From Desulfuromonadales bacterium (lineage in GTDB: Bacteria > Desulfobacterota > Desulfuromonadia > Desulfuromonadales > BM103): DNA of 64,000 nt. The notes below the pieces were generated by a model. It was not told where the DNA came from and searched no databases. It worked only from the letters and a program-made list of their open reading frames with translations. The DNA is taken from assembly GCA_030145205.1 (NCBI GenBank), contig JAQYVZ010000009.1, positions 27,382-91,381 of the forward strand. Reading direction: 5' to 3'. A program made the position numbers and the translations under genes. Numbering within the stretch: position 1 is the first letter of the stretch; each line of letters opens with the position of its first letter. Of the stretch, positions 40,374-47,730 are shown piece by piece.

Positions 40374-40392
40374 TGTATATTCTGTTTATACA
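40374..40392. promoter_or_regulatory. 19-bp dyad site A (candidate activator-binding site)
   Basis: TGTATA-N7-TATACA. First of four such dyads in the window, centred about 210 bases upstream of the sigma-54 promoter at 40592. Confidence 0.7.
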
Positions 40393-40475
40393 CCCACCTT
40401 TCTGATGTTTTCCTCTGTTCTTTCAGTATGTTAGTCCGCAGCCTTACCCGGTTTTAAGGAGATTGCAGCAATAAT

Positions 40476-40494
40476 CGTATAGCTCGGCTATACG
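40476..40494. promoter_or_regulatory. 19-bp dyad site B (candidate activator-binding site)
   Basis: CGTATAGCTCGGCTATACG, a perfect palindrome around a central base. Its centre lies 102 bases from site A and 108 bases before the GG of the sigma-54 promoter. An outer TGCAGCA/TGCTGCA pair flanks it. Confidence 0.75.
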
Positions 40495-40591
40495 GTTCGC
40501 TGCTGCATTGTCCCTGTCGGCCTCGTTGTCTACAGTTTTTTATCGCGTAATTACAGTCGGTTAGACGTATAGTCCCGTCCGACAGGAAAGT

Positions 40592-40607
40592 TGGTACGTT
40601 CATTGCT
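40592..40607 (+). promoter_or_regulatory. Sigma-54 promoter 1
   Basis: TGGTAC-GTTCA-TTGCT, with GG and GC 10 bases apart, as the -24/-12 consensus requires. It lies 67 bases upstream of the first small membrane protein. The stretch 40224-40591 has no gene and holds sites A and B. Confidence 0.85.
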
Positions 40608-40673
40608 GTTTTGTCCTGTGTGATAAGAAAATAATGGTAACCACGCTGCTTGCCAGCGTCTTTGGAGGGTTTT

Positions 40674-40907
40674 ATGAAGAATATTATGAGGGTTGTTGCA
40701 GGTCTGCTTTTGGCCAGTTCAGCAACGGCCCATGCTGCCGGTGAAGCGGCAGGCCGGGATGCTGGTCTTCTGGTCTACCTGTTCGCGGGCTTCTTTGCAG
40801 TGATTGTGATTACTCAGCTGGTTCCCGCAGGGATTTTGCTGTTCGGCATGTTGAAGGGATTGTTTTCGTCAGGCGAATCTGAGTCCCGCTCGGCGAAATC
40901 GAAGTAA
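40674..40907 (+). CDS. Small membrane protein, paralogue 1 of 3
   Basis: 77 residues. A signal-like helix (about 4-24, ends TAHA), then a single membrane helix in GLLVYLFAGFFAVIVITQLVPAGILLFGMLKG and a Ser-rich tail. The block LFAGFFAVIVITQLVP matches LFLGFCALIVVVQLVP at 41398 and LFVGFCVLLIVLQMLP at 42663, so the three are paralogues. GGAGG precedes the ATG at 40674. It is the first gene after sigma-54 promoter 1. I know no family name; it may be an accessory subunit of the NrfD complex encoded downstream. Confidence 0.82.
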   Translation: MKNIMRVVAGLLLASSATAHAAGEAAGRDAGLLVYLFAGFFAVIVITQLVPAGILLFGMLKGLFSSGESESRSAKSK

Positions 40908-40948
40908 CTATTTGTTAAAATTGGTGTGCTAAGGCACGGAGATTGATC

Positions 40949-41341
40949 ATGACCCCACAAGGAATCCTTATCGCTGACGATGATCTGGCGGCCCGCAAGA
41001 AGATGGCGGACCAGCTGATTCGCGAAGGATACGAGGTCACGGTCACCAATTCAGTGGCTGGGGTGATCTACGGATCCCTCAAAAAAACTGCCGAAGTTGT
41101 GTTGCTCAGCACCCGCTTTGATGAGTTGTTGGCCACCGACCTGATCCCGATTCTCAAACAGTGTAACCGCCACTTGAAGATTATTCTGGTCGCCAGCGAA
41201 CTCCCGCTTGCGTTGATTCGCAAGGCGCGGAGCGAAGGCATCTTTTATCATGCACTCAAGACTGGTCAACCGGAAGATGAAGATGAGTTGCGTGAAGCCG
41301 TGCGTTGTGCTCTTGAACAAGGTCAGCAGAAACAGAAATAG
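40949..41341 (+). CDS. Receiver-like protein lacking the phosphoacceptor Asp, copy 1
   Basis: 130 residues, a lone receiver fold. The acid cluster ADDD is kept at 10-12, but the strand that normally ends in Asp reads VVLLS with Ser54. The conserved lysine survives in YHALKTG. So it is probably not phosphorylated in the usual way and may act as a structural or binding module. The start is ATG 40949 with GGAG upstream. It is highly similar to the protein at 42187 (both share the pattern FDELLAT-LIPILKQC). Confidence 0.85.
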   Translation: MTPQGILIADDDLAARKKMADQLIREGYEVTVTNSVAGVIYGSLKKTAEVVLLSTRFDELLATDLIPILKQCNRHLKIILVASELPLALIRKARSEGIFYHALKTGQPEDEDELREAVRCALEQGQQKQK

Positions 41342-41397
41342 CGGAACAGACACAAGAACAGAAACAAACATCTTATTACGTTACAAAGGAGAAGATC

Positions 41398-41649
41398 ATG
41401 AAGCATCTCAAAACCGCATTCGTTGGATTGGCCCTGGCCGTGCTGGTCAGTACTCCGGCCTGGTCGGCCGGAAATTATGTTGACACCTCCCGCACCTATT
41501 CCAGTGGCATTCTGATTGGCCTGTTCCTCGGCTTTTGTGCCCTGATCGTGGTCGTCCAGCTGGTGCCGAGCATCATAATGCTGACATCCTTCATCAAGCA
41601 GTCTCTGGGCAACCGCAAGCCGAAGCGCCAGGGTGTCGGCGTGCGCTAA
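41398..41649 (+). CDS. Small membrane protein, paralogue 2 of 3
   Basis: 83 residues with a signal-like N-terminus (ends PAWSA), then GILIGLFLGFCALIVVVQLVPSIIMLTSFIK and a basic tail. AAAGGAG precedes the ATG. It is closer to the 42663 copy (SSG-LIGLF-GFC) than to 40674. It follows receiver-like copy 1 by 56 bases. Confidence 0.82.
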   Translation: MKHLKTAFVGLALAVLVSTPAWSAGNYVDTSRTYSSGILIGLFLGFCALIVVVQLVPSIIMLTSFIKQSLGNRKPKRQGVGVR

Positions 41650-41694
41650 GCACCACTGCCGGAACCTGGGCCTTTCGGGCCCGCCCGATGTTCG

Positions 41695-41726
41695 ACGCCC
41701 CATGCTCTCTAGAGAGCGTGGGGCGT
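41695..41726 (+). terminator. Long hairpin after block 1 (terminator-like)
   Basis: Two 16-base arms meet at 41710/41711 with a single G-T wobble. It lies 45 bases after the second small membrane gene and before sites C and D. The T run is poor, so its strength as a terminator is uncertain. The gap 41650-42186 has no gene; it holds this hairpin, two dyads and a promoter. Confidence 0.55.
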
Positions 41727-41802
41727 GTCATTGTTCGTTCCTGTTCGACTCCCGAGATATCTGCCTTGATTGCAACGCAGTCGTTCCGCTGAGAAATCGG
41801 AA

Positions 41803-41821
41803 TGTATGTTTTTTATATACA
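41803..41821. promoter_or_regulatory. 19-bp dyad site C (candidate activator-binding site)
   Basis: TGTATG-N7-TATACA; same architecture as sites A and B with one changed base in the left arm. Centre 101 bases before site D. Confidence 0.7.
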
Positions 41822-41903
41822 GGCCATTGGGGAGTTTTTAGCCTTTAATTTCAACGGGTTGCGAGTTTGACGGCTCGTTTGATTGGCAGCTTAAGCCAAA
41901 AAG

Positions 41904-41922
41904 TGTATATCTTTCTTATACG
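41904..41922. promoter_or_regulatory. 19-bp dyad site D (candidate activator-binding site)
   Basis: TGTATA-N7-TATACG. Its centre is 106 bases before the GG of sigma-54 promoter 2, the same geometry as site B to promoter 1. Confidence 0.72.
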
Positions 41923-42017
41923 ATTCTGGCTTTTGAGAGCGTTTTGGTAACCTTTTTCGCTCTAATAAAGCCAATAATGTTAGACTGTTATCGATAAAAA
42001 TAAAAAAATTACAACAT

Positions 42018-42033
42018 TGGTATGTTCAATGCA
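42018..42033 (+). promoter_or_regulatory. Sigma-54 promoter 2
   Basis: TGGTAT-GTTCA-ATGCA with GG and GC exactly 10 bases apart. It shares TTGGTA-N-GTTCA with promoter 1. It lies about 154 bases before receiver-like copy 2 and would drive the cytochrome/FeS/NrfD genes. Confidence 0.82.
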
Positions 42034-42186
42034 GATAGCTTCTACCCAGAGACGATATTACGAACACAGCCGGTTTTGACGTCTGGAAGGCGTGGTTGAT
42101 CCCACAAACTTCGGAAACAGGCGGGCCGGTTGCGGTCATTGAATATTGAATTTATACACTGGCGCAAGGATGGGAGAGAAAGTCGG

Positions 42187-42615
42187 ATGGCGGTCAAGGG
42201 GGTGCTAATCGCAGATGAAGATTTGGTGACCAGAAAGCGAATGGCCGAGTTGTTTATCAAGGCCGGCTATCAGGTCACGGTTCCCAGTTCTGCTGCCGGT
42301 GCATTGTACGGAGTTTTAAAAAGAACGGCCCAGGTTGTGCTGCTCAGTCAGACATTTGACGAGCTTCTGGCCACCGAGTTAATCCCTATCCTTAAGCAGT
42401 GTGATCGCAACCTCAGCATTATTCTGGTCGCCAGTGAATTGCCGTTGTCATTGATCCGCAAGGCACGTTGCGAAGGGATCTTCTACCACGCGTTGAAAAC
42501 AGGTCGCCCCGGTGATGAAGAGGAGCTGCGTGAGGCTGTCCGGTGTGCTTTCGAAAAGATTGCTCGTGAGAGCGCCGGTTATGATCGAATTTTGCGGATG
42601 GATGAGTTGCAATAA
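42187..42615 (+). CDS. Receiver-like protein lacking the phosphoacceptor Asp, copy 2
   Basis: 142 residues, receiver fold with ADED at 9-12 and Ser54 (VVLLS) where Asp is expected, exactly as in copy 1. The C-terminus is about 12 residues longer (YDRILRMDELQ). ATG at 42187 chosen with GGGAG 10 bases upstream; the frame extends to 42130 without a better site. It is the first gene after sigma-54 promoter 2. Confidence 0.85.
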   Translation: MAVKGVLIADEDLVTRKRMAELFIKAGYQVTVPSSAAGALYGVLKRTAQVVLLSQTFDELLATELIPILKQCDRNLSIILVASELPLSLIRKARCEGIFYHALKTGRPGDEEELREAVRCAFEKIARESAGYDRILRMDELQ

Positions 42616-42662
42616 GCATGAAATAGAAAACAATTGCTATCGGGTTCACAAGGAGAGAAACA

Positions 42663-42899
42663 ATGAAACAACTGACAAGGATTTTGGCGGGGCTGGCTTT
42701 GCTGTTATTGCCCCAGAAGGAGGCACTGGCCGTTTCATCGGCCGGTAGTTCTTCAGGCAGTGTCCTGATTGGACTGTTTGTCGGATTTTGCGTGCTGCTT
42801 ATCGTTTTACAAATGCTGCCAACCTTGATGTTGCTGGTTGGAGCTGTCAAGAGTCTAAAAGTTAAGAATTCAGACCAGAAGTTAGGTCAAGGTGTTTAG
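42663..42899 (+). CDS. Small membrane protein, paralogue 3 of 3
   Basis: 78 residues: signal-like N-terminus, Ser/Gly-rich stretch, then SVLIGLFVGFCVLLIVLQMLPTLMLLVGAVK and a polar tail. AAGGAG precedes the ATG. It follows receiver-like copy 2 by 47 bases, repeating the gene order of block 1. Confidence 0.82.
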   Translation: MKQLTRILAGLALLLLPQKEALAVSSAGSSSGSVLIGLFVGFCVLLIVLQMLPTLMLLVGAVKSLKVKNSDQKLGQGV

Positions 42900-42961
42900 A
42901 TGCTCCGGAGCCATTGGCTTCCGGGTGATAAGACAACAGCTTGTACAAAGGAGATGAGATC

Positions 42962-43132
42962 ATGTTGGGACAATTACTCAATCAGATAGGCGAGTACGAT
43001 ACTGTTTATACGCTCGTGGATTTTTACCAGCATATCAAGGGGATCGAATACCTGATCTGTCTGGCCCTGTTTATTGCTTTCCCCCTATTTTACAAGTACC
43101 TGAATTCTACGTCAGTTGATGACCAGGAATAA
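42962..43132 (+). CDS. Short one-helix membrane protein
   Basis: 56 residues with one hydrophobic helix (GIEYLICLALFIAFPLFYKYL) and an acidic tail. AAAGGAG lies 8 bases upstream of the ATG at 42962. It is not a paralogue of the other three. Position directly before the cytochrome gene suggests a small subunit of the same complex. Confidence 0.75.
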   Translation: MLGQLLNQIGEYDTVYTLVDFYQHIKGIEYLICLALFIAFPLFYKYLNSTSVDDQE

Positions 43133-43180
43133 CCTGCCACGGACAGGCTTGAGCTCATGAAATCAAGGAGAAACATAACC

Positions 43181-43690
43181 ATGAAAAACTGGAATTTTGC
43201 CAAGATGTACCTTATGGCCCTTGCCCTGCTGTTCGGCATGGCTGGTTTCGCTGGAGCCGCTGACGAACCTGAGGCGGTTGTCCTGGACAGTTTGGCGAAC
43301 CTTTACGAAGCTGTCGAATTCGATCACATGATGCACACCGATCTGGGCGAAGATTGCGCAGTCTGCCATCATCACACCACTGGTACCGGTCCTGAAAACG
43401 ACAATTGTGCCCGTTGCCACGCCGACAGCCCTGAAAATGACGTCGTCGCCTGCAGTCAGTGTCACGAAGCCCAACCATTCTCTGCTGAGGTCCTCAACGC
43501 TAAATCTGAAAACAACATGCTCTATCATCTTGATAAGCCAGGTCTGAAGGCCGTTTATCATCTGAATTGCATTGGCTGCCACGAAGAAATGGATGGCCCG
43601 ATAGGCTGTCAGGACTGCCATGCCCGTACCGAAGCTGGTGACGCATTTTACCATGCTGATGCCAAGGGCGGTTCGGAAGGGGGCCACTAG
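43181..43690 (+). CDS. Multiheme c-type cytochrome (five CXXCH)
   Basis: 169 residues, signal peptide about 1-26 (ends GFAGA). CXXCH motifs are at 59-63, 76-80, 91-95, 130-134 and 143-147, with many extra histidines for axial ligands, of cytochrome c3/c7 kind. It would be periplasmic and take electrons from, or give them to, the FeS/NrfD partners encoded next. The layout (small cytochrome, ferredoxin subunit, NrfD) resembles the Cbc4-type complex of Geobacter, whose cytochrome I recall as tetraheme; here five sites are seen. The ATG at 43181 has AAGGAG 10 bases upstream and starts the signal peptide; ATG 43157 overlaps this site. Confidence 0.92.
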   Translation: MKNWNFAKMYLMALALLFGMAGFAGAADEPEAVVLDSLANLYEAVEFDHMMHTDLGEDCAVCHHHTTGTGPENDNCARCHADSPENDVVACSQCHEAQPFSAEVLNAKSENNMLYHLDKPGLKAVYHLNCIGCHEEMDGPIGCQDCHARTEAGDAFYHADAKGGSEGGH

Positions 43691-43749
43691 GCCTTACCTC
43701 AGGATCAATTTGAATTAAGAACGACGATTTAACTATAAGGAGAGCAGTA

Positions 43750-44697
43750 ATGAGTGCAATTAGTCGACGGAGATTTCTCGCTGCCAGTGCAGCAGGTTGT
43801 GCCGCAACGACTCTGGCTGGCAGCAAAAATGCTTTGGCCGCAGGATCGTTTACCGGCTATCCCGATGGGATGGGAGTTCTGGTGGATCTGACCCGCTGCA
43901 TCGGTTGCCGCACCTGCGAAGCTGCCTGTAACAAGGAACAGCATCTGGCAGCACCGGACAAGCCTTTCGACGATATGTCGGTTCATGATGAAATCCATCA
44001 TGGTCAGAAACGTCGTCCGGATGAAAATGCCTATACGGTCGTCAATCGCTATGAATCAGAATCAAGTGCCAAACCGGTTTATCGCAAGATTCAGTGCAAC
44101 CATTGTGCGGAACCGGCCTGCCTGACATCCTGCTTCGTCAACGCCTACACCAAGACTCACGAAGGTGCTGTTATTTACAACGGCAAGGTGTGCGTCGGTT
44201 GCCGGAACTGCATGATTGCCTGCCCGTTTAATATCCCGGGATACAGCTACTCAAGCGCATTTAACCCGCTGGTCAAAAAATGTATTTTCTGCTATGACAC
44301 CCGCCTCAAGGAAGGCCTGCCGCCAGCATGCGTCGAAAGTTGCCCGCAGCAGGTTATGACCTTCGGCAAGCGTACCGACCTGATCAAGATCGCCAAGCAG
44401 CGCATTAAGAATAATCCTGAAAAATACGTTGATCATCTCTATGGCGAGAGGGAGATGGGCGGAACACACTGGATGTATCTTGCCGGGGTTCCTTTTGCAG
44501 ATGCCGGCTTCAACGTGCATCTCGGGAATGAGCCGATCCTCAATAACGTAAAAGACTTCCTCGGTACCGTGCCGATGGTTCTGGCGATCTGGCCGGCCCT
44601 GTTTACCGGTTTCCATCTGTTGGCGACTAAGGGCAAGGATGGACATGGACATGGTGAAGACGATACGCATCATATTGACGGGGAGGGAGATAAGTAA
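43750..44697 (+). CDS. Tat-exported four-cluster 4Fe-4S ferredoxin subunit
   Basis: 315 residues. Tat signal SRRRFLAASAAG at the N-terminus. Four cysteine groups follow (CIGCRTCEAACN, CNHCAEPACLTSC, CVGCRNCMIACPF, CIFCYDTRLKEGLPPACVESCP), as in HybA/HmcB/DsrO-type subunits. A C-terminal hydrophobic stretch (MVLAIWPALFTGFHLLA) may anchor it, followed by a His/Asp-rich tail. It would pass electrons between the cytochrome and the quinone site of the NrfD subunit. Its stop overlaps the next start (TAATG). Confidence 0.94.
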   Translation: MSAISRRRFLAASAAGCAATTLAGSKNALAAGSFTGYPDGMGVLVDLTRCIGCRTCEAACNKEQHLAAPDKPFDDMSVHDEIHHGQKRRPDENAYTVVNRYESESSAKPVYRKIQCNHCAEPACLTSCFVNAYTKTHEGAVIYNGKVCVGCRNCMIACPFNIPGYSYSSAFNPLVKKCIFCYDTRLKEGLPPACVESCPQQVMTFGKRTDLIKIAKQRIKNNPEKYVDHLYGEREMGGTHWMYLAGVPFADAGFNVHLGNEPILNNVKDFLGTVPMVLAIWPALFTGFHLLATKGKDGHGHGEDDTHHIDGEGDK

Positions 44698-46007
44698 TGA
44701 AATCGCTAATCAACGCCGGGGTGCTCCCCGTACACGCACATCAGGGTGGTCCGGAGAAGAAGACCTGGACCCTCATCGAAAAACTTCTCCTGGGTTTGAC
44801 GCCCGGTCAGTATCTGGGCCAGGCTCTGCGCAATCCCTTTAACTGGATTCTCGGTATCATCTTTGCTATTGGCTTGCCGCTGATGGCCTATCGCTTCCTG
44901 TTCGGTCTCAGTGTGGTCACGCACAGTTCGAACGACTACCCCTGGGGTCTGTTCCTCGGTTTCGGCCTGTTCTGCATGGTGCCGTTGTCCGCGTCCGGCT
45001 TTATGCTGGGGACCACGGTCGAGATTTTTGGTCGGCACGATTTCGAGCCGATCGAGCGCCTCGCTCTGCTGAACGGTCTGCTCGGTTACTTCTTCGCAGT
45101 TGTTTATCTGCTGGTCGACCTGGGCCAGCCCTGGCGTCTGAGCTATCCGATGGTCGTTTCATTCGGCCCGGCTGCGGTTCTGTTCCTGGTCGCCTGGCAT
45201 GTTGCGACGTATCTCTCGGTTCAGATTGCTGAAGTTTCGGTGGCCTTCTTCGAGTGGATCGGTTGGCTCGGTGGCAAGCGCTGGGTGCGCAGGCTCACCA
45301 TTGGCCTGACCGTTTCAGGCATCATCCTGTCGACCCTGCATCAGGGAGCGTTGGGTGCGCTATTCCTCTATTCACCTGGCAAAGTCCATCCACTCTGGTA
45401 CTCAGGTGCCTTCCAGTGGATTCACTTCTTCGTTTCATCGATCCCCGGTGGTCTGTGCATGGTGATCTCGGTCAGTACGATTGTTAAGTACACCATGGCC
45501 TGGCGCTGTGACGACAACTTTCTGGACGGCCTGGATCGTTGTACGCTCGGCATCGCCAAAGGCGCCAGCATGGCCCTGATCACTTACTTCTTCATCAAGA
45601 TGATCGGTGTTGCTCATGACAACGAGTGGGGCTATCTGGTTACCGGTTGGGGCTACTGGTTCATACTTGAGATGTTCCTCGGCGTTGTCTTGCCAATCTT
45701 CCTGTTTGCCTACTCCATTCATAACCGCATCATGTGGCTGGTTCGTGCGACAGGCTTCCTGACCGTCTTCGGTGTCGTTCTGAACCGCCTGAATACGGCC
45801 CTGATAACCTTCAACTGGGAAATCTACCAGGAACTGCCGCACATTTTTGAATTCATCATTGCGGTCACGGTATTCTGCATCTATATTGTAGTTTACCGCT
45901 TCATTCTGTACCGCCTGCCGATTCTGTACCAATGGAGGGACCAACCTCAGGAAGCGGTTGCCAAGGAAGCCGTGTCTGCTTCGGCATCGGCTCCGAATGC
46001 TGCCTGA
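44697..46007 (+). CDS. NrfD/HybB-family quinone-interacting membrane subunit
   Basis: 436 residues with about nine or ten membrane helices. It has NDYPWGLFLGFGLFCMVPLSASGF near the first helices and DLGQPWRLSYPMV, both typical of the NrfD/PsrC/HybB family. Such subunits oxidise or reduce menaquinone and contact the ferredoxin subunit. A hairpin terminator follows, so this is probably the last gene of the sigma-54 transcript. Confidence 0.93.
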   Translation: MKSLINAGVLPVHAHQGGPEKKTWTLIEKLLLGLTPGQYLGQALRNPFNWILGIIFAIGLPLMAYRFLFGLSVVTHSSNDYPWGLFLGFGLFCMVPLSASGFMLGTTVEIFGRHDFEPIERLALLNGLLGYFFAVVYLLVDLGQPWRLSYPMVVSFGPAAVLFLVAWHVATYLSVQIAEVSVAFFEWIGWLGGKRWVRRLTIGLTVSGIILSTLHQGALGALFLYSPGKVHPLWYSGAFQWIHFFVSSIPGGLCMVISVSTIVKYTMAWRCDDNFLDGLDRCTLGIAKGASMALITYFFIKMIGVAHDNEWGYLVTGWGYWFILEMFLGVVLPIFLFAYSIHNRIMWLVRATGFLTVFGVVLNRLNTALITFNWEIYQELPHIFEFIIAVTVFCIYIVVYRFILYRLPILYQWRDQPQEAVAKEAVSASASAPNAA

Positions 46008-46028
46008 TTTGAGAAACGGTTGACCTTA

Positions 46029-46062
46029 AAAGCCGCGGAGCCTATAGTGGTTCCGCGGCTTT
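46029..46062 (+). terminator. Hairpin terminator after the NrfD gene
   Basis: Perfect 11-bp arms AAAGCCGCGGA (46029-46039) / TCCGCGGCTTT (46052-46062) with a 12-base loop; the T run is short. Confidence 0.7.
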
Positions 46063-46090
46063 AAATTAGGGAGTGCTAAGGAGACCTCTC

Positions 46091-46945
46091 ATGTTCAGCA
46101 ACCTCAACAGTCGAACGATCTTGTCAGTCACCTGTGCAGTGACCGGTTTTGTCATTGCCTGCTGTCTGCTTCTTTATACATTCATCAAGACCGACATGAT
46201 GAATGTGGAAGTTGAGCATACGGCTGACCTGGCGGATACGGTTGTTAAATCAACCCGCTACGCCATGCTCAAGGATGATCGGGAGATGCTGAGTGAAATC
46301 GTTGATAATATCGGCGACCAGCATCAGGTTGAACATGTCCGGATCTTCAACAAAAAAGGCTTAATCATGTTTTCGGGCAATGAAGCGGAGATCAATCGCT
46401 TCATTGACAAATCGGCGGCCGGTTGCAACGAGTGCCATTTCAGCGACAAGCCGAAGAGCCGTCTGGGAACCATGGAGCAGGCCCGGCAGTTTACCAATGA
46501 AAATAATGTAGATGTCCTGGCAATTACCCTGCCGATCTACAATGAGCCCGATTGTTACAGCAATACCGCCTGTCATTTTCACGACAGCAAGAGTGAGTTG
46601 CTCGGCACTCTTGATATCGGTCTCTCCCAGGCTCCTTTAAAGCGAACGCTCGGACTGTTGCAGACCCGCATGATCATGTTCAGCATCATGGTCCTCTGCC
46701 TGACGGTCAGCGTCGTTTATGCATTGTTGTACCGGCAGGTGTTTCTGCCGATAAAGCATCTGGCGGACTTTACTGAAAAAGGTACAGATGCTACTCTTGA
46801 GGAAACTTTGCCGGAGTTGTCCGGTGAGGTCGCCCGTGCGGCCAGAACATTCCAGAGCATGGCCGAACGGGTCAGGATCCTGGAACAAAAGGACCGCATA
46901 CGGAACACCGACGTTGCGTCTGCGCCCCCTAAACAAGACAGCTAG
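46091..46945 (+). CDS. HAMP-type membrane sensor without a kinase, c-heme-like motifs
   Basis: 284 residues: helix about 10-32, periplasmic domain with CNECH at 112-116 and CYSNTACH at 155-162, second helix about 195-215, then a HAMP-like segment and a charged tail; no HisKA or other output. The sensor is related to that of the kinase at 37075 (shared pattern IYNEP-CY---ACH-H--K---LG-L). It may modulate the kinase or sense the same ligand. ATG 46091 has AAGGAG 7 bases upstream; GTG 46073 is rejected. Confidence 0.85.
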   Translation: MFSNLNSRTILSVTCAVTGFVIACCLLLYTFIKTDMMNVEVEHTADLADTVVKSTRYAMLKDDREMLSEIVDNIGDQHQVEHVRIFNKKGLIMFSGNEAEINRFIDKSAAGCNECHFSDKPKSRLGTMEQARQFTNENNVDVLAITLPIYNEPDCYSNTACHFHDSKSELLGTLDIGLSQAPLKRTLGLLQTRMIMFSIMVLCLTVSVVYALLYRQVFLPIKHLADFTEKGTDATLEETLPELSGEVARAARTFQSMAERVRILEQKDRIRNTDVASAPPKQDS

Positions 46946-46998
46946 CGGGTGCGGCAACGGGGCGTGATTCGCGGAAATCCAACCCAATACAATTCGGG

Positions 46999-47520
46999 AT
47001 GAGGGTGATGGGCCCTGACCACCTGGACAACAGTCAGGCCGAGATAGAAGCGCGCATTCGCAAGCTGGAGCGAAGCACGATTGTTGGTCTGTTGGGAATG
47101 ATCCTGTTCCTGCTGGTCAGTATCGGGGCTTATTACCAGTTTTCGATGCTCCCCAGTCTGTCTGAGGAGACCTGGCAGATGCTGGGTGCTCCGCCGCCGG
47201 TTGAAATGATCAGTCTGGCGCTGGTCGTTTATGCCTTTTCCGGCATTATCCTGATTTTGGGCCGCATGGCCAATGACACCGGCAGTTATCGCGGTGTGGC
47301 GCATGCCGGATTCCTTACCGGGTTTTACACCTTCTACCACCTCTCCGGCGGTCTGCCGGATAATTTCTGGGCGACCTTCTTTGCCGGTCTAAGTGTCTTG
47401 GGCTTGGAGAATTATCTGCTCTGGATGCGGACTAATACGGCGATTCTCCGGGCGAAGGCCGAAATGGAACGTTTAAAGAAGAAGTCGGAATGGTTGGACC
47501 AGTCACAGTCCGATGAGTAG
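46999..47520 (+). CDS. Membrane protein of unknown function next to the cytochrome complex
   Basis: 173 residues. N-terminal coiled-coil-like helix, then about four membrane helices and a polar Lys/Glu-rich C-terminus. I do not recognise a family. Ribosome sites are weak; ATG 46999 and ATG 47008 are both possible. It follows the sensor gene by 53 bases, and its stop lies only 3 bases from the stop of the convergent S4-domain gene. Confidence 0.72.
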   Translation: MRVMGPDHLDNSQAEIEARIRKLERSTIVGLLGMILFLLVSIGAYYQFSMLPSLSEETWQMLGAPPPVEMISLALVVYAFSGIILILGRMANDTGSYRGVAHAGFLTGFYTFYHLSGGLPDNFWATFFAGLSVLGLENYLLWMRTNTAILRAKAEMERLKKKSEWLDQSQSDE

Positions 47521-47523
47521 CTG

Positions 47524-47730
47524 TCAGGAGACGCTGATCACCTGATGGTCGAATTCCACCTGTTGTCCCCGCCTGATTTTACACCGTTTGCGAAGCTCTA
47601 CCTCGCCGTCAACCTGAACCAGTCCCTCGCTAATCAAAAGTTTTGCCATGCCGCCGCTGTCACAGAGCCCGGTTGCTTTGAGTAATCGATGCAGTTCGAT
47701 GGTGTCGGTTTCCAGCTGAAATGAAATCAT
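47524..47730 (-). CDS. S4-domain RNA-binding protein, YbcJ-like
   Basis: 68 residues covering a single S4 domain (LHRLLKATGLCDSGGMAKLLISEGLVQVDGEVELRKRCKIRRGQQVEF). This size is typical of YbcJ-family RNA-binding proteins. Its ATG overlaps the stop of the DUF2520 gene by 4 bases, so it is co-translated as the last gene of the minus-strand run from ccsA. Confidence 0.88.
   Translation of the reverse strand: MISFQLETDTIELHRLLKATGLCDSGGMAKLLISEGLVQVDGEVELRKRCKIRRGQQVEFDHQVISVS

Noticed and set aside
40376..40494. CRISPR-like array from the regularly spaced TATAC dyads
   Set aside because: Only two copies per region, spaced about 102 bases apart, without repeat/spacer structure; the sites fit activator-binding dyads.
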